A stretch of DNA of 64,000 nt from Anaerorhabdus sp036636695 (GTDB taxonomy: Bacteria; Bacillota_I; Bacilli_A; Erysipelotrichales; Erysipelotrichaceae): NCBI RefSeq assembly GCF_036636695.1, contig NZ_JAVWNW010000007.1; one strand, 5' to 3'. Positions 54,234-62,556 of this stretch are shown one piece after another. The notes beneath the pieces were generated by a model. It did no database searches. It saw only the letters and a program-made list of their open reading frames with translations, and was not told the origin of the DNA. A program made the position numbers and the translations under genes. How positions within the stretch are numbered: position 1 is the stretch's first letter; the number at the start of each line of letters is the position of its first letter.

Positions 54234-55876
54234 TGAGCTTCTCCTTCTAAATTAAACCAGTATCGCACTGGATAGTTTTGAAAACGATCATAAATCAATA
54301 CTTGATACATGATTTTGTCTTGATAAAATCCAAGTCTAATTTTACCATAATTATATAATGTCTGTTCATCAAATATTTTATATTGAACCCATTTTTTAAA
54401 TAATTCTTTTATCGTTTCTTTATCAATTTCATCTTGAAACAATGGTTTTGGCGTTTGTTTAAAATTCATATAGTAATCTGAGTTTAAACAAGCTCTAAGT
54501 TTTTCATCTTGCATTAAGTTGAAAACACTTAAAGATTCGTACAGCAATTTAAAATAATCTAGTACTTGTGGCTGTCCCTTGAAGTTTCTCATTCGATTTC
54601 CAACATCAGCCATCACATCAAATATTGGATAGCCATATTGATAACAAGTATCCAATGTAAATCGGATTCGACCATTATTATAAAGTTTTTCCGTTGCTTG
54701 ATACACATCTTCAATAATCATTATATCTTGATGCGATAGCCACTTCGTTTTTTCTACTGTATAAGGTGATTGCGTTTCATAAGTAAAATCATAAAGATTC
54801 GCTTGTAAACGAAGTGAAGTTCCTTTTAGTAATTTTAAAATACCGACCTGTATTTCAGTTGCTCCACATGCGAAAAGTTTTGTATAAGAATTTCTGAATG
54901 AATTTAAATCTTCATAAGGTAAACCACCTATAAGATCAACATGCATAATACAACCAGCTTGACTTAATCTTTTTATATTTTTTACAAGTATGTCTAAGTT
55001 TTGATAACGATGGACAGCATCTAGTGTTTGTTCATTAAATGATTGTACACCAACTTCAAATCTAAATCTTTCTTTATTACTTTGTTCAAAAAAGCTAATC
55101 ATTTCTTCTTTCATCGTATCTAATACAACCTCAAACTGAAAACTAAAGTTAACTTTTAATTGTTCAATTAACTTTGCAATTGCTAATGCTCTTTCAGGTT
55201 TCACATTGAATGTACGATCCAAAAATTTTACTTGTTTACATTCTATTTCTTCTAAATGCATTAATTGCGTCGTTATGTAGTTTTCAGAAAACAATCTCAC
55301 TTGATTATCTAATGAAGATAAGCAATAACTACAACGATATGGACAACCTCTACTTGTTTCAAGATATAAGTAACGATTCTTTTGTGTTTCTTTATCAAAA
55401 TCCAAAAAATAAGGACTTTCCAGTGTTTCCAACCATTTTAAATCGACCTTAGCGTATGCGACAGCTGATTCATATTCTTTATTCACGAAACCATCGATTT
55501 CTTTTTCTCTACGACATGCCTGCCAAAAAGCCTTTTCACCTTCGCCGCGTAAAACTCCTTCAATTGGATAATCTAACCAATCGGTATATTCATATGAAAC
55601 CTCTGGACCACCAATTAATATTCTTATTTGTGGATTTAGATTCGCAATCATTCTTACAAGTTTCTTAGCTTCCTCTTGATTCCAAATATAAACAGATATA
55701 CCAATGATATCGGGATTAGCATTAACCAGTTTATGTGCTACTTCATCTAAGTTATCTTTGATTGTATATTCTTGTATTTCAACATCAAAAGATATATCAC
55801 GAGCTACATACAGCCAACGTAATGCCAGACTAGTATGAATAAATTTTGCATTTAGTGTTGTTAATATTACTTTCAT
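54230..55876 (-). CDS. B12-binding-domain radical SAM protein (DUF4080)
   Basis: The N-terminal cobalamin-binding-like domain (about 1-140) contains IGISVYIWNQEEAKKLV and ILIGGPEVSYE. The radical SAM domain follows with TSRGCPYRCSYCLSS, the CxxxCxxC site for the 4Fe-4S cluster, and VGVQSFNEQTLDAVHR. The C-terminal part corresponds to DUF4080. The family is common in Bacillota but its reaction is unknown. It begins the minus-strand run of coupled genes that continues through rdgB and trmL. Confidence 0.88.
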   Translation of the reverse strand: MKVILTTLNAKFIHTSLALRWLYVARDISFDVEIQEYTIKDNLDEVAHKLVNANPDIIGISVYIWNQEEAKKLVRMIANLNPQIRILIGGPEVSYEYTDWLDYPIEGVLRGEGEKAFWQACRREKEIDGFVNKEYESAVAYAKVDLKWLETLESPYFLDFDKETQKNRYLYLETSRGCPYRCSYCLSSLDNQVRLFSENYITTQLMHLEEIECKQVKFLDRTFNVKPERALAIAKLIEQLKVNFSFQFEVVLDTMKEEMISFFEQSNKERFRFEVGVQSFNEQTLDAVHRYQNLDILVKNIKRLSQAGCIMHVDLIGGLPYEDLNSFRNSYTKLFACGATEIQVGILKLLKGTSLRLQANLYDFTYETQSPYTVEKTKWLSHQDIMIIEDVYQATEKLYNNGRIRFTLDTCYQYGYPIFDVMADVGNRMRNFKGQPQVLDYFKLLYESLSVFNLMQDEKLRACLNSDYYMNFKQTPKPLFQDEIDKETIKELFKKWVQYKIFDEQTLYNYGKIRLGFYQDKIMYQVLIYDRFQNYPVRYWFNLEGEAQ

Positions 55877-55918
55877 ATAATCTCCAATTCCTGTTTATTA
55901 TATCACTTCATAAGATAT

Positions 55919-55963
55919 AAAAAAAACTTTCCTTAATGTTACTTTTAACATCTTTGAAAAGTT
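55919..55963 (-). terminator. Terminator after the XRE-desulfoferrodoxin gene
   Basis: AACTTT/AAAGTT and the inner ATGTTA/TAACAT pairings form an interrupted stem, followed on the minus strand by eight T residues. Confidence 0.7.
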
Positions 55964-55982
55964 CTTATTAAATAGAAGGTAC

Positions 55983-56588
55983 TTATTGTAAAAACATTCC
56001 ATTAGTGTTTACTCTTTGAAGACCATGTTTTGTACAATAAATCAATAATTTTCCCTTCTCCATTGAGATTGGAATTCTAAATGCTGCAGCCTGCTCTGGA
56101 TACATACGTATGATTAGTACCCTATCCTCACATACAAGTGTTGCAAATGAAATGTAATGGTCCTTGGACATTTCGTGATTAATTTGATAATACGTATCTA
56201 TATCCACAAAATTTCTTGAAACTTCATGATTATCTACTTGTTCTTTTATTTCTAAGGGTACTAATTTTCTACCACAACAAGAAATGGCTGAATTTCCCGT
56301 ACTTGTCAGAATATTATGACAGGTAGAACAGATATAAAATTTAATGTTACTCATTTTGCCATTATCAAGTCGATTTCTTCTCAACTCTCCTCGTAATAGT
56401 TCTAGTAAATCAGCACCTAAAATTTCTGCTAAATCCTCCCATAATGAAACATCTGGACATCCTAATCCACATTCCCATTTGGATACAGTTTTATTACTAA
56501 TACACAGTCTGTCCGCAATTTCTTGTTGAGTCAGTTTTTTATCTTTCCGTAATTCCAAAATCAATTTACCTATTTTCCTAGCATCCAT
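55983..56588 (-). CDS. XRE helix-turn-helix regulator fused to a desulfoferrodoxin-like domain
   Basis: Residues 1-65 form an XRE DNA-binding domain (LTQQEIADRLCISNKTVSKWE). The rest aligns by eye with desulfoferrodoxin. Cys87, Cys90, Cys104 and Cys105 (CSTC...SCCG) match the desulforedoxin iron site. His121, His138 (NHEM), His144 (KDHYI), Cys185 and His188 (CTKHG) match all five ligands of the superoxide reductase centre. A superoxide- or redox-sensing regulator is my inference. ATGs lie at 56591 and 56588; AGGAG is better spaced for the second. The gene follows a GIY-YIG-like gene by 15 bases. Confidence 0.8.
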   Translation of the reverse strand: MDARKIGKLILELRKDKKLTQQEIADRLCISNKTVSKWECGLGCPDVSLWEDLAEILGADLLELLRGELRRNRLDNGKMSNIKFYICSTCHNILTSTGNSAISCCGRKLVPLEIKEQVDNHEVSRNFVDIDTYYQINHEMSKDHYISFATLVCEDRVLIIRMYPEQAAAFRIPISMEKGKLLIYCTKHGLQRVNTNGMFLQ

Positions 56589-56603
56589 CATTTATCTCCT
56601 TTC

Positions 56604-56942
56604 TCATATTCGTCTTGCTTTTTGATCTTCTAACAAACAAATATCAAGTAGTTCTTTTAAATTTTTTGTTTGATCTTCTTTAGGATCATCATACTTTAAT
56701 TTACAAATCACCTTATATTCAACATTGTTTTCACCATATAAGTTCCATAATTCTTGCATACGCATATTTGGATGACTATATAGTGACAATTGAAATTTTG
56801 CACTGTTGAAACCGACACTTAAATCTTTACTTAGACCTAAAAATAGTTCCTGCGTTTCTATAAAATAAAAGCCAATAATACCCATTTCTGGTTTTCTATT
56901 TTTCCACTGATTCATTAGTTCTTTCTTATGTAATTTATCCAT
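56604..56942 (-). CDS. GIY-YIG nuclease family protein
   Basis: A 112-residue protein resembling the small GIY-YIG family: MGIIGFYFIETQELFLGLSKDL is the GIY...YIG region with degenerate letters (GFY and LFLG), FNSAKFQLSLYSHPN and LWNLYGENNVEYKV follow as in relatives. Catalytic ability is uncertain because the motif is altered and the metal-binding glutamate is not obvious. GGAGG precedes the ATG. It is the first gene of a two-gene unit with the XRE fusion. Confidence 0.72.
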   Translation of the reverse strand: MDKLHKKELMNQWKNRKPEMGIIGFYFIETQELFLGLSKDLSVGFNSAKFQLSLYSHPNMRMQELWNLYGENNVEYKVICKLKYDDPKEDQTKNLKELLDICLLEDQKARRI

Positions 56943-57023
56943 TTATGATACCTCCACTAGTAGTGTAACTTATAAATTCTACTAAAGGTATCTACTTGCC
57001 GTAGACTAGCTTGCTTTAAGCAT

Positions 57024-57053
57024 ATAAAAAAGTTTAGAAAGATCTAAACTTTT
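57024..57053 (-). terminator. Terminator of the PadR-DUF4097 operon
   Basis: AAAAGTTTAGA pairs with TCTAAACTTTT around a four-base loop and is followed on the minus strand by T residues. It overlaps the stop codon of the last DUF4097 gene. Confidence 0.88.
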
Positions 57054-57738
57054 ACATCCAATTATCTATTTTACAATTCCCACTCGTTGTACTAATTTCA
57101 AACTTTGAAGAACCATCACCATTGATTATTTCTATTCTCCCTGCACCACGTTGTCCACTTCTTAAATCTTTGAAATGACCACTGATTGAATTGAATTTAA
57201 TACAATATCCATCATTATTAGGATTAGCAATGATAACACTTCCACTAATTGAAGACCCAATTATTGTTGATTTTGTCAACGCCACACATTTTATACTACC
57301 ACTCGTTGATTTAAATTTTAGGTTTTCGATTGAATCATATAAACAAATACTACCACTCACCGTTTCAACATAAGCTTCTTTAGAAGAACCTTTAGAAATT
57401 ATCTTTCCACTTATAGTAGTTAAGTGTACTTGATTACATCTAATTTCTGAAGAAATATTGCCACTTATTGTTTTTAATTCTATTTGATTAATCACATTTT
57501 TAGGAACATATAATTTAATATATCCTTTTTTAAAATTGATAGATAACAATTGATCTATCGTATTTCTAGTTTTAACTATTAATTCATTATCGCTAACAGT
57601 AATGTCTATTCTACTTCGTGGATTTCCTTCATAAAATAACTCTACATAATCTTGATTGTGATATTCAACAACTATATCTTGTTCAATCATATTTATTTTC
57701 AATTGATAGATATCCTTATATTTTTCATTTATTTTCAT
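57052..57738 (-). CDS. DUF4097 repeat protein (cytoplasmic or unanchored)
   Basis: A 228-residue beta-rich protein built of short repeats with the core Ser-Gly-x: TISGNISS, TISGKIIS, TVSGSICL, STSGSIKC, SISGSVII, SISGHFKD and TTSGNCKI occur every 15-20 residues or so. This is the DUF4097 right-handed beta-solenoid pattern. No signal peptide or membrane helix is visible, unlike its neighbour. Function is unknown. It is the last gene of the PadR operon. Confidence 0.82.
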   Translation of the reverse strand: MKINEKYKDIYQLKINMIEQDIVVEYHNQDYVELFYEGNPRSRIDITVSDNELIVKTRNTIDQLLSINFKKGYIKLYVPKNVINQIELKTISGNISSEIRCNQVHLTTISGKIISKGSSKEAYVETVSGSICLYDSIENLKFKSTSGSIKCVALTKSTIIGSSISGSVIIANPNNDGYCIKFNSISGHFKDLRSGQRGAGRIEIINGDGSSKFEISTTSGNCKIDNWM

Positions 57739-57766
57739 CTTTTATTACTCCTGTGGATAAACAAAT

Positions 57767-58612
57767 TTAATCCCAATCTTCTAGTTTAAAATCACCACTT
57801 ACTGTTTCTACATCAAACGAAATTGAAGAATTTCCTTGAGAAATATTAGCTTTTTTATCGATCTTTTGATTATTGTAGTTATCTTTAAATGATCCACTTA
57901 CACTACTAAATATTAAACTGTAACCACAATTAGTATTGCACAAATTAGCACGTACATCACCACTTACAGTATCACCACGTAGGCTTGATCCTTCTTTAGT
58001 ATTAATTCGTACATTTCCACTTACGGTATTAAAACTTACTGTATCAAATGGTTCATATATACGAATATTACCACTTACAGATGTTGCAGTTAATTTATTT
58101 CCTGATTCATAGACAGATATATTTCCACTTACTGTTTCTAAGTATTCATTATTGAATGTAGCATTTACTTCAATATTACCACTAACAGAATTTAAATTAC
58201 CTTCAATTAAAGCATCCTTTGGAACATAGATTTCAACTCTGCTTGCAGTCCAATTCCAATTAAAGTTGAAGAATGAAAATTCTTTTTTTCTTTCAATAAT
58301 TAGAGTATTTCCATTTTGTTTTACAACGGGTGTATGCTTTTCATCACCATAGTATTTAACATCGACTGTCTTTTTATCATGCGTGTATACGATAATATTT
58401 TCATCAATTAATTTAGTTTTTATTGATTCAACATTTGAAAAGCTATCATTTACTTTCAACTCTGCAAAACCTTCTTGTGTACCAAAATTAAAGAAACTAA
58501 AATTACTTCCCCATCTAAAACCATAACCTGTAATTAATCCAATTCCAATTGGAATAATTAATGCAAGGACAATGCATAATACAACTAATTTAGTTATTAA
58601 TATCTTTTTCAT
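57767..58612 (-). CDS. DUF4097 repeat protein with N-terminal membrane anchor
   Basis: A 281-residue protein with an N-terminal membrane helix (LVVLCIVLALIIPIGIGLI), so the repeats should face outside. The repeats SVSGNIEV, TVSGNISV, SVSGNIRI, TVSGNVRI, TVSGDVRA, SVSGSFKD and TVSGDFKL again mark a DUF4097 beta-solenoid. It overlaps the HAAS-domain gene by four bases and lies 28 bases before the second DUF4097 gene, to which it is probably related by duplication. Confidence 0.84.
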   Translation of the reverse strand: MKKILITKLVVLCIVLALIIPIGIGLITGYGFRWGSNFSFFNFGTQEGFAELKVNDSFSNVESIKTKLIDENIIVYTHDKKTVDVKYYGDEKHTPVVKQNGNTLIIERKKEFSFFNFNWNWTASRVEIYVPKDALIEGNLNSVSGNIEVNATFNNEYLETVSGNISVYESGNKLTATSVSGNIRIYEPFDTVSFNTVSGNVRINTKEGSSLRGDTVSGDVRANLCNTNCGYSLIFSSVSGSFKDNYNNQKIDKKANISQGNSSISFDVETVSGDFKLEDWD

Positions 58613-59286
58613 TCTTTGATTCCTCTAAGTTGAAATATTGTTGTAATAATAGAGTGAAGTACCCCTGCAATTACCCAAATAATCCAAGTAATTCCCCATG
58701 ACATTGTCCAAAATGATATCCCTAAATAAATAGCTGTTATTACTGTCCAATAAATAGAAGTAATTGCTTGGTACACCTTACGGTCATAAGGTCTCATTTC
58801 TTTCATTTCACGTTCTTGTGTTTCTTCATAATCTTTGTATTCTTTTGGTGTTGACATATTTGAGTAGATAATTAATGCGGTTGCGATAGCTGCAAATATA
58901 AGTAAAATAGTTACACCAATAACACCTCCTAAATCATCCATTCCAAATGATTCACCTGCTGCACTGCAAATAATTAATAGTGCGGCACCAATAATATACA
59001 TTGCGACACCAATTGCAGTATTTCTTGCATTTCTTCTGCGATATGTACTAGCTTCTCTAAAAAATTCATCGTTTGGCATTACTTCTTTAATCATTTCGTC
59101 TATATCTCCCATGTTCGCAACTGCTAAACCATAACTTTCTGTTTCTGATTTCCCTTGAGCCATGTAATCTTCAAAACGTTCGTTAAGGTTTGATGCGATT
59201 TCTTCCTTTAATTCTGTTGCTTTCTTAGTTCTTGGAACATCTTGGAATATTACATCGACGTAGTTTTTAATTTTGCTATTCATCAT
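58609..59286 (-). CDS. HAAS/DUF1700-type membrane protein (permease prefix domain)
   Basis: The cytoplasmic N-terminus (about 1-75) matches the HAAS/permease-prefix domain with VPRTKKATELKEEIASNLNE and YGLAVANMGDIDEMIKEVM. Four hydrophobic segments follow (about 88-108, 118-138, 172-192, 196-216). Such genes commonly pair with a PadR regulator, as here, where the gene overlaps padR by 11 bases. Its own role is unknown; control of envelope stress together with DUF4097 proteins is a reasonable guess. Confidence 0.82.
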   Translation of the reverse strand: MMNSKIKNYVDVIFQDVPRTKKATELKEEIASNLNERFEDYMAQGKSETESYGLAVANMGDIDEMIKEVMPNDEFFREASTYRRRNARNTAIGVAMYIIGAALLIICSAAGESFGMDDLGGVIGVTILLIFAAIATALIIYSNMSTPKEYKDYEETQEREMKEMRPYDRKVYQAITSIYWTVITAIYLGISFWTMSWGITWIIWVIAGVLHSIITTIFQLRGIKE

Positions 59287-59614
59287 TCTTATCCTCCAAT
59301 ATTTGATTGATCATTGTTTTAGCTATTTTCCAGTCATTTAAATTTTCATAATACAATTCTTTGCCTTTTTCAGTAATTGCATAATATCTACGGCGTGCAC
59401 CGGTATTTTCATCGCCCCAATAAGAAATTATGTATCCACCTTGCTCAAGACGTCTGAATGTTGTATAGAGTGTTGCTTCTTTCAACTCAAATCGCCCATT
59501 TGTCATTTCATTAATTGCTTTGTTTATTTCATACCCATAACTATCCTTATGTAATATTTGGGCAAGAATAAATGTATCAGTATAGCCACGAATGATATCT
59601 GACATAATTAGCAT
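59276..59614 (-). CDS. PadR family transcriptional regulator
   Basis: A 112-residue winged-helix repressor with SYGYEINKAINEMTNGRFELKE, ATLYTTFRRLEQGGYI and RRRYYAITEKGKE, the PadR-s1 pattern. GGAGG lies seven bases before the ATG. It is first in the operon PadR-HAAS-DUF4097-DUF4097 and the promoter before it is wrapped in a long inverted repeat, so it should repress its own operon. The inducer is unknown. Confidence 0.9.
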   Translation of the reverse strand: MLIMSDIIRGYTDTFILAQILHKDSYGYEINKAINEMTNGRFELKEATLYTTFRRLEQGGYIISYWGDENTGARRRYYAITEKGKELYYENLNDWKIAKTMINQILEDKNDE

Positions 59615-59637
59615 ACATCCACCTCCTTGATGAATAT

Positions 59638-59677
59638 ACTATAGAACAAGATACCTCACCTGTCAAGGTATCTTGTT
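59638..59677 (-). promoter_or_regulatory. PadR operon promoter inside a 12-9-12 inverted repeat
   Basis: AACAAGATACCT (59645-59656) and its exact reverse complement (59666-59677) are nine bases apart. On the minus strand the promoter TTGACA (59661-59666)-N17-TATAGT (59638-59643) has its -35 box in the repeat's centre and most of its spacer in one arm. Binding of the PadR product here would block RNA polymerase. Confidence 0.75.
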
Positions 59678-59779
59678 TAAAAATATACATTTTTTAAAAA
59701 ATAAGAATTAGTAGTTACCAATTTATTCATAACAAAAAAACTAAATATCCTTTAAAAAAGCCATTTTTATTGATTTTGA

Positions 59780-59808
59780 TTGAAAGAATTGGCTATTTAG
59801 AGTAAAAT
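59780..59808 (+). promoter_or_regulatory. Promoter of gltX
   Basis: TTGAAA (59780-59785) and TAAAAT (59803-59808) are 17 bases apart, 27 bases before the gltX start. No T-box is present between them and the gene. Confidence 0.6.
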
Positions 59809-59835
59809 AAAATTTACGAAATAAGAGGTAAAAAT

Positions 59836-61293
59836 ATGACAAAAGTACGTACAAGATTTGCGCCAAGCCCTACCGGTTACATGCATATCGGTAACCTAAG
59901 AACCGCTTTATATGAATATTTAGTAGCTAAAAAAGATCCCGAAGGTGTATTCATTCTTCGTATTGAAGACACTGATCAAGGTCGTTTAATTGAAGGAGCT
60001 ACAGATATTATCTATAATACATTAGCACAATGTAAGTTATTTCATGATGAAGGACCTGATGTTGGTGGAAATTATGGATCATATGTTCAGTCAGAACGTA
60101 TGAAATCAGGAATATATAAAGAATATGCTGAAAAACTTATTGAACTTGGTGGCGCTCACTATTGTTTCTGCCAAGAAGAAGATATCCAAGCACAACGTGA
60201 ATTAGCAGAAGCACGCGGAGAGTCTTTCATTTTCAATGATCCATGTAAAAAACTATCTTCTGAGGAAATCCAATCTCGCATCGCTGCTGGTGAAAAATAT
60301 GTAGTTCGTCAAAATATCCCTTCAACTGGAACTACTTCTTTTGATGATGAAGTTTATGGAACAATTACAGTAGAAAATAGCACTTTAGATGAAGCTATTC
60401 TACTTAAGTCAGATGGTTTTCCTACTTATAACTTTGCAAACATTATTGATGATCACATGATGGAAATTACTCACGTTATTCGTGGTAATGAATACTTATC
60501 TTCAACACCTAAATATAATTTAGTTTATCAATCATTTGGATGGGATATCCCTACTTATATTCATTGTCCACCAGTAATGAAAGATGAACATCATAAACTA
60601 TCAAAACGTAATGGCGATGCTTCTTTTCAAGATTTAGTAGCTAAAGGTTATTTACCTGAAGCAATCATCAATTATATTGCTCTTCTTGGCTGGTCACCTG
60701 AAACTGAACAAGAAATCTATACTTTGGATGAACTTAAACAAGCGTTCAATGTTAAACGTATTGGTACTTCTGGTGCAATCTTTGATATTGATAAATTAAC
60801 TTGGATGAATGGTATGTATTTACGTAATATGGATATTGATACTTATTTTGAACTTGCAAATCCTTATATTGAAAAAGCGGTTTCAAATAAATATAACCAT
60901 AAAGATATTGCAAAAATTCTTCAACAACGTGCTAACACTTTAGCTGAAATTGAAGAAATGTTAGATTTCTTTGATAACTATCCTTCATTCGATATTGAAC
61001 TATACAACAATAAAAAAATGAAATCGAATCCTGAAATTGCACTTCCATCATTAAAAGCTACGAAGGAATTATATGAAAACTTACCTAATTGGGAAGAAAG
61101 TACAATTCATGACGAAATGATGGCATTAGTTGAAAAACTAGGTATCAAAAATGGACAGTTACTCTATCCAGTTCGGGTAGCAATCACAGGAAAACAATTT
61201 ACTCCAGGTGGAGCAATCGAACTATCACATATCTTAGGTAAAGAAGAAACACTTCGCCGTTTAGATATCGCTATTAAACAATTAGAACAATAA
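59836..61293 (+). CDS. gltX: Glutamyl-tRNA synthetase
   Basis: GltX charges tRNA-Glu and, in Bacillota with GatCAB, also tRNA-Gln. Signatures are RFAPSPTGYMHIGNLRTALY (HIGH-type) at the N-terminus and HHKLSKRNGDASF (KMSKS-type) near residue 255; IEDTDQGR follows the first. Length 485 is normal. AGAGGT precedes the ATG. It is transcribed alone with its own terminator. Confidence 0.97.
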   Translation: MTKVRTRFAPSPTGYMHIGNLRTALYEYLVAKKDPEGVFILRIEDTDQGRLIEGATDIIYNTLAQCKLFHDEGPDVGGNYGSYVQSERMKSGIYKEYAEKLIELGGAHYCFCQEEDIQAQRELAEARGESFIFNDPCKKLSSEEIQSRIAAGEKYVVRQNIPSTGTTSFDDEVYGTITVENSTLDEAILLKSDGFPTYNFANIIDDHMMEITHVIRGNEYLSSTPKYNLVYQSFGWDIPTYIHCPPVMKDEHHKLSKRNGDASFQDLVAKGYLPEAIINYIALLGWSPETEQEIYTLDELKQAFNVKRIGTSGAIFDIDKLTWMNGMYLRNMDIDTYFELANPYIEKAVSNKYNHKDIAKILQQRANTLAEIEEMLDFFDNYPSFDIELYNNKKMKSNPEIALPSLKATKELYENLPNWEESTIHDEMMALVEKLGIKNGQLLYPVRVAITGKQFTPGGAIELSHILGKEETLRRLDIAIKQLEQ

Positions 61294-61298
61294 AATTT

Positions 61299-61333
61299 AA
61301 AAGACTTGGTTAATACACCAAGTCTTTTTTTTA
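61299..61333 (+). terminator. Terminator of gltX
   Basis: AAAAGACTTGGT pairs with ACCAAGTCTTTT around a six-base loop and is followed by a T run. Confidence 0.92.
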
Positions 61334-61357
61334 AAATAAAAAGCGGTTTTACCCGCT
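61331..61357 (-). terminator. Terminator after the GNAT pseudogene
   Basis: AGCGG pairs with CCGCT and is followed on the minus strand by TTTTTATTTT. It overlaps the stop codon of the acetyltransferase reading frame. Confidence 0.6.
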
Positions 61358-61845
61358 ATAATTTGATTCGTGTGTAATATTCCTTATCATCTTCATGATG
61401 AATAACTGCACCATTATTTAATTGTGCTTTAACACTTGCATAATTATCTTTGTTTACAGATAAATATGCTTCTTCAATACCAATCTCTCTTGCTTTATCA
61501 AGAACTAAAGCTAGACCCTTTGTTGCATACCCTTTCTTTCGAAAATCCGAGGAAATTGCATACCCAATATGCCCAGCTCCATTTCTAAGAAAATCATTCA
61601 ATTCATGTCTAAGATTAAATATCCCCACATAATGCTCACCATCAACAAGAATAAATACTGTATCAGCTACATAGCCCTCTGGTAAGTTAATTCCTTGAGA
61701 ATGTTCTTTAATTTACATATTCTTTGAATTCATCAAATGAATATCCAAATGCTGCATTAACAAAACCATTTTCATTTTCCATAAAAGAGCTTTGGAGCTG
61801 ATACGCTTTTTGAACATCAGCGTCCCATAATTTAATAAGTTCCAT
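61356..61845 (-). pseudogene. GNAT family acetyltransferase, frameshifted
   Basis: An ATG at 61845 with AGGAG upstream opens a frame beginning MELIKLWDADVQKAYQLQ that hits a stop codon at 61708-61710. The rest of the protein continues in another frame (GINLPEGYVADTVFILVDG, then GAGHIGYAISSDFRKKGYA, the acetyl-CoA-binding motif, and HHEDDKEYYTRIKL) to 61356. Removing a single T near 61707-61716 joins the two into a normal-length GNAT of about 162 residues. It is either a recent mutation or a sequencing error; the second half alone (from 61628) could not fold as a complete enzyme. Confidence 0.85.
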
Positions 61846-61891
61846 ACTATATCTCCTAATTTTTTCTAATTACATCTTAAATATCTATATA

Positions 61892-62461
61892 TTAAGTTGG
61901 TTTGATCAATGAAAGTATCCAACTTACTTCAGGCAAAGGAATTGATGGGGTAAAAGCATATTGCTCAATAATACCTGTTACAGTAGTCCAATATAACATA
62001 GCTAATGTTGTAGAATTTCCCCTTCGTATTATTTGAAGTTGTTGACCACTCTTAATAACTTGTACCATTCGTTCAACAATTTTAATTTTTCTAACATATT
62101 TCTTTGCAATCTCTGGAATCGAATCATTGTTCATTGCCTGTTTAAGCAACACAAATATTTTTGCCCAATACGGATGATTATTTACTTTCATGAATAAATC
62201 ACGTGTAAGTTTTTCAAAGTATTCAATTGGCATTGCTGCATCTTGATTCAATGTTTCCATAGTTCCATCAACAGCAATTTTAATTAATTCATTATATAGT
62301 GCTTCCTTAGATTCAAAGTAATGGAATAAGAGTCCAACACTCATTCCAGCACTTTCAGCAATATCTTGAATTTTTGTCCCTGCATATCCTCGTGTTACAA
62401 AAACATCAATCGAGGTAATAATAATTTCTAACTTTCTTTTTTCACGTTGTTCTACTCTCAT
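61892..62461 (-). CDS. TetR family transcriptional regulator
   Basis: The N-terminal helix-turn-helix (about 25-50) reads YAGTKIQDIAESAGMSVGLLFHYF followed by SKEALYNEL, the TetR signature; the remaining helices form the ligand domain. Length 189. An in-frame ATG at 62473 overlaps the GGAGG ribosome binding site, so the start is the ATG at 62461. A 20-bp palindrome over its -10 box implies autorepression. No target gene is adjacent except the frameshifted acetyltransferase downstream. Confidence 0.9.
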   Translation of the reverse strand: MRVEQREKRKLEIIITSIDVFVTRGYAGTKIQDIAESAGMSVGLLFHYFESKEALYNELIKIAVDGTMETLNQDAAMPIEYFEKLTRDLFMKVNNHPYWAKIFVLLKQAMNNDSIPEIAKKYVRKIKIVERMVQVIKSGQQLQIIRRGNSTTLAMLYWTTVTGIIEQYAFTPSIPLPEVSWILSLIKPT

Positions 62462-62483
62462 TGTTACCTCCATTCTATTTTTT

Positions 62484-62528
62484 TATTGAATATATATTCA
62501 ATATAAGTCTGTGCTAGTACTATGTCAA
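62484..62528 (-). promoter_or_regulatory. TetR promoter and 20-bp operator
   Basis: TTGACA (62523-62528) and TATATT (62500-62505) are 17 bases apart on the minus strand. The perfect palindrome TATTGAATATATATTCAATA (62484-62503) overlaps the -10 box and the start region. Confidence 0.78.
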
Positions 62529-62531
62529 TAG

Positions 62532-62556
62532 AAAAAGCCTATAATTAAAGGCTTTT
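62532..62556 (-). terminator. Terminator of the histidine kinase gene
   Basis: AAAAGCCT pairs with AGGCTTTT around an eight-base loop; the minus-strand right arm ends in five T residues. It overlaps the kinase stop codon and separates it from the TetR promoter. Confidence 0.75.

Noticed and set aside
57052..58612. Seven-fold SG repeats as a CRISPR-like or tandem DNA repeat
   Set aside because: The repetition is at protein level (DUF4097 solenoid rungs); the DNA copies differ in length and sequence.
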